This document shows, piece after piece, positions 12,029 to 21,529 of a stretch of 64,000 nt of DNA. This stretch comes from Ophthalmolycus amberensis (Eukaryota > Chordata > Actinopteri > Perciformes > Zoarcidae). Each line of letters begins with the position of its first letter. Position 1 is the stretch's first letter. The notes below the pieces were generated by a model, which worked only from the letters and a program-made list of their open reading frames with translations, was not told the origin of the DNA and did not search any database. Position numbers and translations under genes: made by a program. The DNA lies in contig JAFEUB010001026.1 of NCBI GenBank assembly GCA_024529925.1, forward strand, positions 509,001 to 573,000. The letters are read 5' to 3'.

Positions 12029-12372
12029 ATGGCGAGCGGAGGAACGTCAGAAGCCGCGGCGTCATTTAAGTCGCAAGTTTGGGAACATTTTGTCTTCCCT
12101 GTAACGTATAATGACGGATGAGGGTGGTGGACGAAACCGTTACGGTATGTATGCATTATTTAAAGAGAGCCACACGACAACGGCAAAACATCGGCATGTC
12201 CACACATATGAAGAGCCACCATCCCGTCTGTCAGCGACGGGGACACTCCGTTGTAGAAAACAAAGGATTTCTAAATCTGGTTAAAATGCTTGAGCCACGC
12301 TACGAAATCCACTCACGCACCCACTTCAGTATGAAGCTGTTCCAGGCCTCAATGAGAAGGAAAATACTGTGA
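12029..12372 (+). pseudogene. hAT transposase fragment with BED zinc finger (ZBED-like), frameshifted
   Basis: An ATG at 12029 opens MASGGTSEAAASFKSQVWEH, and the SQVWEHF block is the start of a BED finger. A TGA at 12119-12121 interrupts it, and the frame two bases later continues RVVDETVTVC. Then comes STHMKSHHPV, where the paired His residues complete the finger. The next block, RYEIHSRTHFS, matches the conserved segment just after the N-terminal region of Ac/ZBED1-type transposases. It stops at 12370-12372. The RNase-H-like catalytic core and the C-terminal dimerisation region are missing. Confidence 0.8.
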
Positions 12373-13384
12373 CCGCTTTCACCACGGCGGAGTGATTCTT
12401 AGTCCGGCGCTGTAGACACGCCCCCTCTGTGAGAGTCACACACACACACACACCTGGGGCAGGTGCTGACAGAAGTATCAGAGTGGAAGCTAGACATGCC
12501 CAATAATATTCCAGTCACCACATAAAGGTCGACCCTCTCCCCAGACAATGGAGATATTCTCATCTTTTTGAAAATAATGTCACAATAATGGTAACATTGA
12601 ATGGCATAACCTGACAGGAAGTAAACATAGACCCAAGTTGTTGCTGAGCAGTTCAGTTCAGTGTAAACAGTGGAAGCTAGCTCACTAGCTGTTTCTTTCT
12701 TTCAATATTGATGAAAGGACGAGGATATCAGAATTGAGTATTCTTGAATGTTTTATTTTTATTTATTTATTTCATTTTGTTTCAAATTGGACATATTCAA
12801 TATTTTTGTTTTCATGTAAGACTATAGCCCAAAGTTCTTTGCTTTAAGTGTTCTTGAAGTTCTTTAATTAATAAATAGAAAGCAAAGTTATATTTGTCTC
12901 CTCCCCTTTTCTTTGTTGATCCGAAAAATGATCCGAACCGTGACTCCTGAACCGTGATCCGAACCGAACCGTGAGGTTTGTGATCCGTGACACCCCTACT
13001 GTTAATGCACCTTATCCACGTGAGCTTGATTGACAGCTACCGGTGTAACGCTCCATGATCATCAGTACGAAGCAAGCTAGCTTATTAGCACATGCTTACC
13101 GGAGTCTGTCCAAAACTGTAGCCTGGCACCTCGCGTCGTAATTTCCTCTTGTCATCCTTTCTTTTCCGTGAGGAGCGAGTTTTCCGACTAATGTAGCGTC
13201 CAAACCTTTAGCAGAATGTAAACCTTAAGTGTTTCTGGTCCTTATCACATAGCTCACACTGACACCGCTCGTAGATGAAAGCAAGACGTGTTTTTATTGA
13301 TCCAATTTCCTTCGTACAACTTAGTGAAATGACTTCTTTATACCTAAAAGTACCCCGATTACCTCGACACACTTTAAAAGACGT

Positions 13385-14570
13385 TTCAGGCCTGGAAGAG
13401 GCCAAAAGTGGATATTGTGAAAGTAAACATAGTTTCAAAGATTTTCTTCAAAAAAGTGGATTTTGTGAAAATAAACAGTTTCAAAGATTTTCTTCAAAAA
13501 AGTGGATTTTGTGAAAATGAACAGTTTCAAAGATTTTCTTCAAAAAAGTGGATTTTGTGAAAATGAACAGTTTCAAAGATTTTCTTCAAAAAAGTGTCTC
13601 AGGACAGTTGATTTCACTGTTTCATGATGTTTTCATTAGAATCTGACACCTTTACTGGTAGTGGATTTTGTGAAAGTAACAGTTTCAACGATTTTCTTCA
13701 AAAAAGTGGATTTTGTGAAAGTAAGTTTCAAAGTTTTTCTTCAAAAAAGTGGATTTTGTGAAAGTAAACAGTTTCAAAGATTTTCTTCAAAAAAGTGGAT
13801 TTTGTGAAAGTAAACAGTTTCAAAGATTTTCTTCAAAAAAGTGGATTTTGTGAAAGAAACAATTTCAAAGATTTTCTTCAGAAAGTGCCTCAGGACAGTT
13901 GATTTCACAGTCTGATGCCATTTTCATGAATATCTGCAGCTTTCAGCACTTTACTGGCATTTTCACTTTTTCATGCTCTTAAACGACGTTTCAGGCAGAG
14001 AGGAGGCCAAAAGTGGATTTTGTGAAAGTAAACAGTTTCAAAGATTTTCTTCAGAAAGTGGCTCAGGACAGTTGATTTCACAGTCTGTCATTTTCATGAA
14101 TATCTGCAGCTTTCAGCACTTTACTGGCTAGAGATGCATTTTCACTTTTTATGGTCTAAAAAGACGTTTCAGGCACAGAAGAGGCCAAAAGTTGATTTCG
14201 TGAAAGTAAACATAGTTTCAAAGATTTTCTTCAAAGAAGTGGATTTTGTGAAATAAACAGTTTCAAATATTTTCTTCAGAAAGTGCCTCAGGACAGTTGA
14301 TTTCACAGTCTGATGTCATTTTCATGAATATCTGCAGCTTTCAGCACTTTACTGGCCAGAGATGCATTGTCACTTTTTTATGGTCTTAAACGACGTTTCA
14401 GGCAGAGAGGAGGCCAAAGTGGATTTTGTGAAAGTAAACATAGTTTCAAAGATTTTCTTCAAAAAAGTGGATTTTGTGAAAGTAAACAGTTTCAAAGATT
14501 TTCTTCAAAAAAGTGGATTTTGTGAAAGTAAACATAGTTTCAAAGACATTCTTCAAAAAAGTGGCTTCAA
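13385..14570 (+). repeat. 46-bp minisatellite in three blocks
   Basis: A 46-bp unit beginning GTGGATTTTGTGAAAGTAAA and ending in a CTTCAAAAAA run is repeated many times at 13404-13600, 13660-13880, 14010-14060, 14190-14285 and 14415-14565. The blocks are separated by a second repeated spacer carrying CTCAGGACAGTTGATTTCAC, CATGAATATCTGCAGCTTTC and AAACGACGTTTCAGGCAGAG. A single reverse-complement unit lies at about 10540-10590. Open frames across it arise from the repeat and are not genes. Confidence 0.9.
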
Positions 14571-14582
14571 GAAGGCCTACCC

Positions 14583-14830
14583 TTAGCCTTCCACTTAGCA
14601 CTTACTTAGCATCTATTGTATTCATATTAGTTTGTGGCACTTATTGCATTTGTTTGTTTCTGCACTGTACGTTGGCTCTGGTTTATGCTCTTAGATGCTT
14701 GTTTGAAGAAAGGCGATGCACTTATGACTTCTGGTGACGAGTTGTTCTCTCGAAAACCGATGTTGAATACACTTATTGTAAGTCGCTTTGGAGAAAAGCG
14801 TCTGCTAAATGACTGTAATGTAATGTAATG
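14583..14830 (+). repeat. Fish LINE/SINE 3' tail with (TAATG)n end
   Basis: The segment ends TAAGTCGCTTTGGAGAAAAG, CGTCTGCTAAATGACTG and a TAATG microsatellite (14814-14830). This wording is a very common interspersed 3' tail in teleost genomes. It breaks the minisatellite array, and the array's spacer (GGCTCAGGACAGTTGATTTC) resumes directly after it, so it is a later insertion. Confidence 0.75.
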
Positions 14831-14990
14831 TGGCTCAGGACAGTTGATTTCACTGTTTCATGATGTTTTCATTATAATCTGATGCTTACACACCTTTACT
14901 GGTTTAAAGGTACAGTCTCAGCTTTTTATGCTCTTAATCCAGCCCTTATTTTACTTGAAATGAGAAGAACATTTATTTATGTATTTCTAT

Positions 14991-15190
14991 TAGTGCTGGG
15001 CAAGTTAACGCGATAATAACACGTTAACGCATTCATTCATTAACGCCGACAATTATTTTATCGCGCGTTAACGCAGTTTTCTTAATTATTATTAAGCGGA
15101 CATTTTTAACACAAGAACCGGGCAGCGTGCTGTGAACAGCTGTGTTTGTGTGGCGTCACTTCCTGCTGCTGCTGCCCGAGTTTTTAAAGT
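14991..15190 (+). mobile_element. Terminal fragment of a hAT-like family (TAGTGCTGGGCAAG), copy 1
   Basis: The fragment begins TAGTGCTGGGCAAGTTAACG and continues with the TTAACGCG-rich palindromic block, then TTATTTTATCGCGCGTTAAC. The same terminus occurs at 41047 and 41910 (reversed) and at 56582. The internal sequence after about 15090 differs from the other copies, so this is either a different subfamily or a truncated end. Confidence 0.7.
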
Positions 15191-15591
15191 TGTTTTGTTT
15201 GGAATATGTATAATAAGCATATCATTTAGTTATCGCTACTGAGAATTTACATAAACATAAAAAAAGGAAAAAAACATGACGTAGATAGGTTTGCAGTTTT
15301 CAAGGTGTATATTTCATCCATACATATATATTCTAAACAAAAACACTTTAAAAACTCTAAAAAAATTATTTAAATGAATAATTTCTTTTTTGCTGTTTTT
15401 GGTATTTTGGTCAGACACATATGCAACGCTGAGTACCATGTAATATGTGTGGTATTTGTTATAAATGTACCTTGGTACATAGAGGGTGATAAGAAGAAAC
15501 CCAAGAGGCAATATAAAGGGACAGTTCACTCCCGAATCAAGAATACATATTTTTGTATATATCAGATACGTATATCACTATCACTGATGAC
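15191..15591. other. Non-coding AT-rich spacer
   Basis: No gene seen. The overlapping open frames at 15314-15646 on both strands are AT-rich chance frames. Confidence 0.5.
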
Positions 15592-17291
15592 CAGTGGCGG
15601 GCCGTGCATTTTATACCTGGGTCTTCACTGCTGTCTTACCACCTAATAACCTCATGATGGCGCCACAGCTACGGTTATTTGTTTCTAGGGGTGTAACATC
15701 ACGTATTCGTTTCAAACCGTTCGGTACAAGGCTTACAAACCGAACAATAATACTGGTGCATTTGGAAAATGCAGAAGCTTAAATTGTGGTAAATATAACG
15801 TTTTCGGTGGACACCGGTCTGTCTGTCTGTTTAGTTTCCGGGTCAGCGTCTGACCCCGGAAGCAAAACAACACGCACAAACTCACGCTACATTCTCCCCG
15901 CAGCGTTTAGCTGTTCCCTACTGATCCAAACAGGGCTAAGCAATCGTCACACAATCCCCATTTCTCCAGACCATCATTCTTGTTTGTAAAAGAAAACAGC
16001 CCAAACTGATTCAATTATCCGGACCCTAACCCCACACAGGACGGGACGCTTTGTAATTAACGGACAATGCATATGGTCAAAATCGATGTAATTAACACAA
16101 TGACAAGAGCTAACTCACAAGAACCGTCACACATATTCACAACAAAGCATGACAAAACAATCCAGCAACGCTCACATTAAAGAGCAAGGGCCATTCAAAT
16201 ATTATTTACATCAGGGAACAATATATAATATACATATCTAATATCCATAAATGACACGATAGGCAAAATTAACACACTGCAGATATAAAGAAAACAAAAG
16301 CAGTTTCACTTACCAAATGCTGTTCTATTTAAATACAAAGTCCATCCTCCTCTTTGTTTACAAAGAGGTCAATAACTCGGCTGTGCAGTACATCCGTGTG
16401 TTTCAGTTCCAGCAAGAGGTCCTTTTCAGTATTTCCCTATTCTTCTTAACTTTTTCAATGTGGAGCTCCGTTTCCCTGCGAACTTGTTCGTTGATCTGGA
16501 GATCCACTCGGGTCCTTCCAAACGTTTTTAAGAGCACCGTAGCTTGCAAGTGTCCCGCCGTACTTTGGTGTTGTGTGGCGGCTTTGCTCAGGCAGCTTAA
16601 TGTCCTTCTTGAGAAAGGCGTTCCCAGTAACTCCGCCACTAAATCAGCTTCTCCTCCTTCCGCCATTTGATGTTAAAAAAACAAAGCGAAGTAACAAAAA
16701 CTAAAAATGCCATCATTTCTTCCATATCTTTCCACTTGAACTCTGACTGCTAACAACCTCAGTTCTGCTAGCAAGCACAAGTTTCACTTCAGTCACGTGC
16801 TCGCCCACTGACCAATCACAGCACACTCTGCAGCGCGTGCACCTGGACATGAGCGGTACGTAATGCTGACGTCATTATAGGCCGCTAGCCGACGCTGACA
16901 CGTCAAAGAATACGCCCAACATGTCAAACTAAAGATCTGATTGGTTGAACACTATGACAATCAACAATATCGTCCCCATGTACTTTAATCTGCACTGGCG
17001 GCAGAGCCGAGTCTGCAGGCATCTGGCATAGACACACATAGAGGTGAGATCTGAGAGCAACTGAGAGCAACTGAGGAAGACAGTAGCTGTGCAATGAGAA
17101 AATAAGATAATCGGAAAAATATTTTTATAAATTATAATACATGTAGTGCATTTAAGAAAAACTATTAAATTATAAAATAAATTATAAATCTTTTTTTCTT
17201 TTTTTCCTTCTTTAAAAAAAAATATAAATAGCTTTGTGATTCTGTTTAGGCCAGCAGAGAAGGCCTTGCAGGCCCTGACGGCCTGCCACTG
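15592..17291 (-). mobile_element. TTF-finger hAT transposon, copy 1, internally deleted
   Basis: The element begins CAGTGGCGGGCCGTGCATTT and ends GGCCCTGACGGCCTGCCACTG. The flanks are CTGATGAC (15584-15591) and GTGATGAC (17292-17299), a hAT-type 8-bp duplication with one mismatch. It is about 1.7 kb and encodes only the two ends of a transposase on the minus strand. It is the same family as 42678-44848 but carries different deletions. Confidence 0.9.
16403..16666 (-). pseudogene. Transposase remnant of TTF-finger hAT (copy 1)
   Basis: From ATG at 16666 the frame reads MAEGGEADLVAELLGTPFSR, then jumps directly to LSCLSKAATQHQSTAGHLQA and TFGRTRVDLQINEQVRRETE. Compared with the copy at 43457-44200, the block holding the TTF-type finger (YSWLTGSEKSCKLYCWEC) has been deleted. 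The frame ends shortly after KKNREILKRTS. The C-terminal dimerisation block present in copy 2 is absent. The protein is non-functional. Confidence 0.8.
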
Positions 17292-17299
17292 GTGATGAC

Positions 17300-17785
17300 T
17301 CTAACGACTTACATAATTGACGACACATTCACGTGTCTAAAAACACCTGCAACTATCATATCTAACAACACTAACGACTCACATGACTAACAACACTTAC
17401 GACTCACGTGACTAAAAGCACTTGCAACTCATGTGACTAATGACACTAACGACTCACAGTGACTAATGCAATAACGACTCACGTGACTAATGCAATAATG
17501 ACTCAAGTAACTAACAACACTAACAACTCACATAACTAACAACACTTGTAACTTGTAACTCAAGATACTAGTGACACTAACGACTCATGTGACCGATGAC
17601 TCTAACAACTTACGTAACCAACGACACACTCACGTGACTAACAACACCTGCAACTCTCATGACACTAACGACTCACATTACTAAAAGCACTTGCAACTCA
17701 TGTGACTAATGACACGTATGACTGACGTGACTAACAATACTTACGACTCACAGTGACTAACAACACTTGCAACTCAAGATACTAA
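17300..17785 (+). repeat. Degenerate minisatellite (ACTAACGACTCACGTGACTA-type units)
   Basis: About 20 degenerate units built from two alternating cores, CTAACAACACTT and GACTCACGTGACTAA, fill the stretch. Unit length varies from about 20 to 40 bp. It abuts the right end of the hAT copy. CACGTG E-box-like motifs recur, but only as part of the repeat. Confidence 0.8.
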
Positions 17786-18399
17786 GAAAGTACTATATTT
17801 ATTTGAGTGGTTCTGAGCAGTTAGTGTACCAAAAAACCAAAGCGAGCTGAAAGAGCTCTGCAGTGCTGATGAGAACTAGGGTTGGTAATAATTATCTGTG
17901 GGTTTGTAAAAAAATATGAATTATACAGTATGTGATACATTTTTTCATGAATGTATATGTTTCAATCTTAAGTAATATATAATGAGTAACTTGTACAAAT
18001 AGACATGATAAAAAGAAAAAAATATATATTATACTCAAAATATTAATAGAAGATGCATGTGTTAACTATTCATTATTGTAATACCGTATGATAGGCCATT
18101 CACCTGAAGTAAGCAAATGAGAGAATATAATACTGTACATGCGCCACACAAAACGATATCTTTGTAGCCTACAGTCACTGCTCTAGTAAATGATTGTAGT
18201 GGGGAAAATACATTATCAGGGTTATTTTGTCTTTGTACCTTGTAATGATGATCTTCAATGCTTCAAAATAGTATTTTTGTATTTAGTTATTATCATTATT
18301 ATAATTAAGTGTTTTTGTATAGTTGACAGTAGTAAACAACGCAGTTTAGTTTACCTCTCCTGTCTGTGTTTTGTTGTGTGTGTGTGTGCGAGAGAGAGT
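17786..18399. other. AT-rich sequence upstream of vegfa promoter
   Basis: No gene is seen. A short purine/pyrimidine stretch and (GT)n at 18376-18388 lie just before the GC-rich promoter region. Confidence 0.4.
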
Positions 18400-18414
18400 G
18401 AACAGCAGATCCAG

Positions 18415-18475
18415 ATCAACGCCCGCCCCCCTCTTCCATTGGTTCCCCACAGCCGCCCCGCCTCCAAATACAAGA
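18415..18475 (+). promoter_or_regulatory. vegfa: Putative vegfa core promoter (GC boxes and CCAAT box)
   Basis: Two GC-box-like motifs (CCCGCCCCCC at about 18422 and CCGCCCCGCC at about 18453) flank an inverted CCAAT box (CCATTGG, 18436-18442). There is no TATA box close by. VEGFA promoters are known to be TATA-less and Sp1-driven, and the distance of about 600 bp to the start codon would fit the family's long 5' UTR. The transcription start is inferred, not seen. Confidence 0.5.
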
Positions 18476-19044
18476 CTGGTGGCCTCTGATACCCGACCAG
18501 TTTAATAACGCATGAACTGTAGCAGCAGCCGCCAAGAGGAGACAGAACGTAAGAGACTGGTGCCGCTACCGATGCTCCCAAAGATCTTTAGAGATAAGAG
18601 AAGCCGAGGCACAGACAGGGGCGGACCGTCAATAAGAACCACTAGAAGGGAGATGACTTTATACCGGCAGACAGTGGCACACAGACACACCTTAATGTTG
18701 TGGGATTAATAAGTGAGAAGAAGGACAGCCCCCTTCTTTCCGCTTCCACACGAAACATTGTTACAGTGATTGTTGGAGGATCGCTGTGTTCCTGAGCTCC
18801 TGGCTCCAGAACCTCTCAGAGTGTCTTTGTCTGTGGACGAGCGCGGCGTGTTGGATGGTAAGGTTTCCAGCGGACGTGCCATTTGCCCGTGGAAAATATG
18901 GATTTGACTTTGCTATAGCCAGGTTGTTTTTTTTAAATAGATATTTTTCATTTTTTACTTTGTGCGTGTTTTGTTGATACTGTTAGATGTTGGACCCTTA
19001 AACGACCGCATACATTTTAACACTCATCGCGCGGAGTAACAACC
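18476..19044 (+). other. vegfa: Probable vegfa 5' UTR
   Basis: This stretch lies between the GC-rich promoter-like block and the vegfa start codon and is more GC-rich than its surroundings. It contains short upstream open frames, for example from ATG at about 18512 for some 65 codons, none with a recognisable domain. Long structured leaders with upstream starts are known for VEGFA, but nothing here proves translation control. Confidence 0.45.
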
Positions 19045-19110
19045 ATGAACTTTGCTGTCAGTTTGGTACACATCCTTTTGGTCGCGGTTCTTCACCTATC
19101 CACTGTAAAG
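19045..19110 (+). CDS. vegfa: vegfa coding exon 1: signal peptide
   Basis: The ATG at 19045 sits in a good Kozak context (ACC before ATG). The exon encodes 22 residues, MNFAVSLVHILLVAVLHLST plus VK, a classic secretion signal with a hydrophobic core. It ends at a GTGAGT donor in phase 0. The 66-nt length and the MNF...VH opening match coding exon 1 of vertebrate VEGFA. The product is a secreted dimeric growth factor that binds VEGF receptors and drives blood-vessel growth. The next exon is 1.5 kb downstream. Confidence 0.95.
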
Positions 19111-20603
19111 GTGAGTATTGAACTTTATTTTCTTATCGTCTAATTATTCATATTTATTATTAATTATCAGATAGGGACACCTGTTCTCGTCACAAGTGCC
19201 TTTAAAGCTCAACAGCTCTCTCTATCAATTATTTTAGATTTAGCTACTGCTGTGTTCCAATTATAATTACTGTAATGTAGTACTACTAAATATATTTTGT
19301 GTCAGCCAAAAAGCTAGTCTTAGGCCTATGTCCAGCTTGCCTGCTTTGGTAAAATGGCATATCTTTCTGTTTGTATCTCACTTTTGTCGTTTTTGGTGAA
19401 AACCTTAATACATGCCCTTCCTTGCCTTTGTTTTTGCACTTAAAATCCATTCAAAACGGATTGGCTTAATAGCCAAAGTGTAAAGAGACAGGCTTGACAA
19501 GTACCTGTAATGATTGTCTCTAGATATTTGAAGACAATCATTTCATTTCGGCATGTCTTTTGTTCACCACAAAGTAGGCTACTTAGTAGAATGGAACTAA
19601 AGCCTCCGTCACTACAGCGGTGTGATGACGGTGGGAATACGTCATAAGAGTTGTTAAATGAATGCTGCTAGCTGGATAACATGCATGCGAAATGGAATAG
19701 TAACTGATACTACTACTACGTGTATGACTGGCAAGATGGCAGGACATTTCTTAATGGATGTCTGCCTGTAGTTTGAACTCTGTCTGTACAGTAAGTCCTC
19801 TGAGCATTTAGCCGCAGGGTTTAGTCCCAGATCCATGATCCGGTGTGTGTGGGAGCTGAGACCCGGTTCCTCCTGTCCTCCTGCCCTGGCGCCCTGCAGG
19901 ATGCCCATCTCGTTCCCACACAGGCCGATCCGCTTTCTCACGCAATATCTCCGCCGCTTACAGCAGCCACATAAGGTGAACGGAGGTCTGCCAGAGATGC
20001 CGGTTATTCACGTCATCTTTTTACAATCAAAACAAAGGCAGGTTCCTGTTACTCCTTTCAAAATATAACTCAGTCAAGCAATTTTAAGAGCTGGAGTGAC
20101 GCATTTCACTATATGTAGCCCACTCTCTTTTTACCCGTTGATGGAATATTGTGGAGACTCTTTGCTTTCATTTTCAAATGTGTGAATGCATGGTATTAAA
20201 ACCAGTAGAAGGCAGACCAGACGTTTTCAAATTTCAAATTATCCTTTGGTCAACATACTTTACATTAAAACGTGACAAGCTGCTGTGCTTTTATTTTGAA
20301 GGTAAATTAGCCTTGCTCCTCAGCTACGTGTTTGTAGCTTGACAGGGCTGATGCCTCTGACTGCACATGTTAATAGGCAGAGACAGAATGGAGAGCAAGA
20401 ACTTTACAACAATTCTGATATCAGTCTCTATAAGTATAAATTATTGCTGCATCAGACTGCTGATCTGGCTTCTTTTGATGTGGCTCAGATAAAAACCTTT
20501 ACATACTTTCATGTACTGCGATGTATACGTTAACAAGACAGACATTTTTATAGATGAGAAATATTAAATATTTATGACTTGGTCTGATGTGCATCTCTTC
20601 CAG
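19111..20603 (+). other. vegfa: vegfa intron 1
   Basis: The intron starts GTGAGTATTG and ends with the acceptor CATCTCTTCCAG. No gene or clear repeat is seen. A TACGTG motif at about 20323 has the core of a hypoxia-response element, but a single six-base match in 1.5 kb is weak. Confidence 0.75.
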
Positions 20604-20646
20604 ACTGCCAGCATTAACAAGGGAGTGGAGAAGAGTAAAAATGAGG
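20604..20646 (+). CDS. vegfa: vegfa coding exon 2: N-terminal linker of mature protein
   Basis: The 43-nt exon lies between a CTCTTCCAG acceptor and a GTAAGT donor. It encodes TASINKGVEKSKNE plus the first base of a Val codon and ends in phase 1, exactly as VEGFA exon 2 does. It is slightly shorter than the 52-nt mammalian exon, and this is a poorly conserved part of the protein. Confidence 0.9.
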
Positions 20647-21529
20647 GTAAGTTTTCTGTCTGTTACAGACTTCTTCCTTTCCTGTGTGTAGACCAGATGT
20701 CCATAGGGCCACCTACTGGACATGTGATGGACATTTGTATCTACTCTGCCTCAGACTGACTTTGTTTCTGTAAAAGTTTGACATAAGTAGTGGGGATTGT
20801 GTAGTGCAAGCTGAGGATTGTTTTTCTGTACACATCAGACAGGAATAAAAGTTCCCAGTGGTGAAAAGTCGGACTCTGGACTTTGGAGTCGTCATAAAAG
20901 TAGGGCAAATTTCAAAACAAGAGTTAATGTGGGAGAAAATCCACAAATCTGTCAATTTGTTGTCTTTCTTTTGTGGTTGGAAGAACGCAGTCAATACATG
21001 AGCAGACAGTCAGCCTTGGTTCAATGCCATACTCCTATTTGTTTGACAGAGACATGTTGTGCTAAGGCCAAGGTTGGACCTGTTGGATAGAGACACAGAT
21101 GAGTCACTCCAAACAGCATCAGTTGTGTGGTTGTTGTTAGTGTTTGTAAAGGTGCAGAAAGTCTACCATCTGCATGCTGCAGACCTTCACACAGACACCC
21201 TGTCGGAGATGCTCTGTAATAAAACTGGAGCGCTCCGAGACATTGTTCATATGACTTGTTAAATTCACCTCAGCTGAGATGGAGATTCTGATTTTTTTCA
21301 ACACAGCACATCCCCAAAAAAGAACAAAACCTACAGTGTGTCTGTAGTCTCACCACGGTCTGACGTCTCTACCCTGAAGATGTAAATCTTGAAAAAACAA
21401 CTCACGAATACAAAGTATCATTTTTTCAAAGGACATTTATTCTGTAAAGCAGTTGGTCATTGTATTTTTTAATAAACAATACTGAAACAGGCGGAAATCT
21501 TTCAGCAAAAGAATATTACACATTTGGTG

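Larger units (their letters stand above)
11710..12998 (+). mobile_element. Ac-like hAT transposon, internally deleted, TSD CTGTTAAT
   Basis: The element starts TAGTGGTGTCACGGATCACA and ends TGTGATCCGTGACACCCCTA, giving imperfect terminal inverted repeats. It is flanked by an exact 8-bp duplication, CTGTTAAT, at 11702-11709 and 12999-13006, as expected for hAT. Subterminal repeats carry GGATCA/TGATCC motifs in both orientations (see 11750-11835 and 12920-12980). A broken BED-finger transposase start lies inside. The catalytic region is absent, so this copy could not move by itself. Confidence 0.92.
10381..14950. mobile_element. Possible composite element with inverted flanks and an internal minus-strand frame
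   Basis: Sequence at about 10425-10510 and again at 10530-10665 (cttaagagcataaaagg..., aaggtgtgtaagc) is the reverse complement of motifs at 13610-13660 and 14835-14935 (catgatgttttcattagaatctgat, acacctttactgg, tatgctcttaa). Between them lie a minus-strand acidic/coiled-coil frame (about 11330-11661), Pro/Ser-rich minus-strand sequence (10726-11300), and an AATAAA-containing region at about 13280-13370 (minus). An Ac-like hAT (11710-12998) and a LINE tail (14583-14830) are later insertions. The layout suggests one element with long inverted, repeat-bearing ends, but I found neither a target duplication nor an exact terminus. It may instead be two repeats in opposite orientation. Confidence 0.4.

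Noticed and set aside
13385..14570. Could the 46-bp repeats be a CRISPR array?
   Set aside because: There are no unique spacers of constant length; units are head-to-tail with variable blocks and the context is a eukaryotic genome.
20300..20345. Hypoxia-response element TACGTG in vegfa intron 1
   Set aside because: A single short match without the neighbouring ancillary site is expected by chance in an intron of this size.
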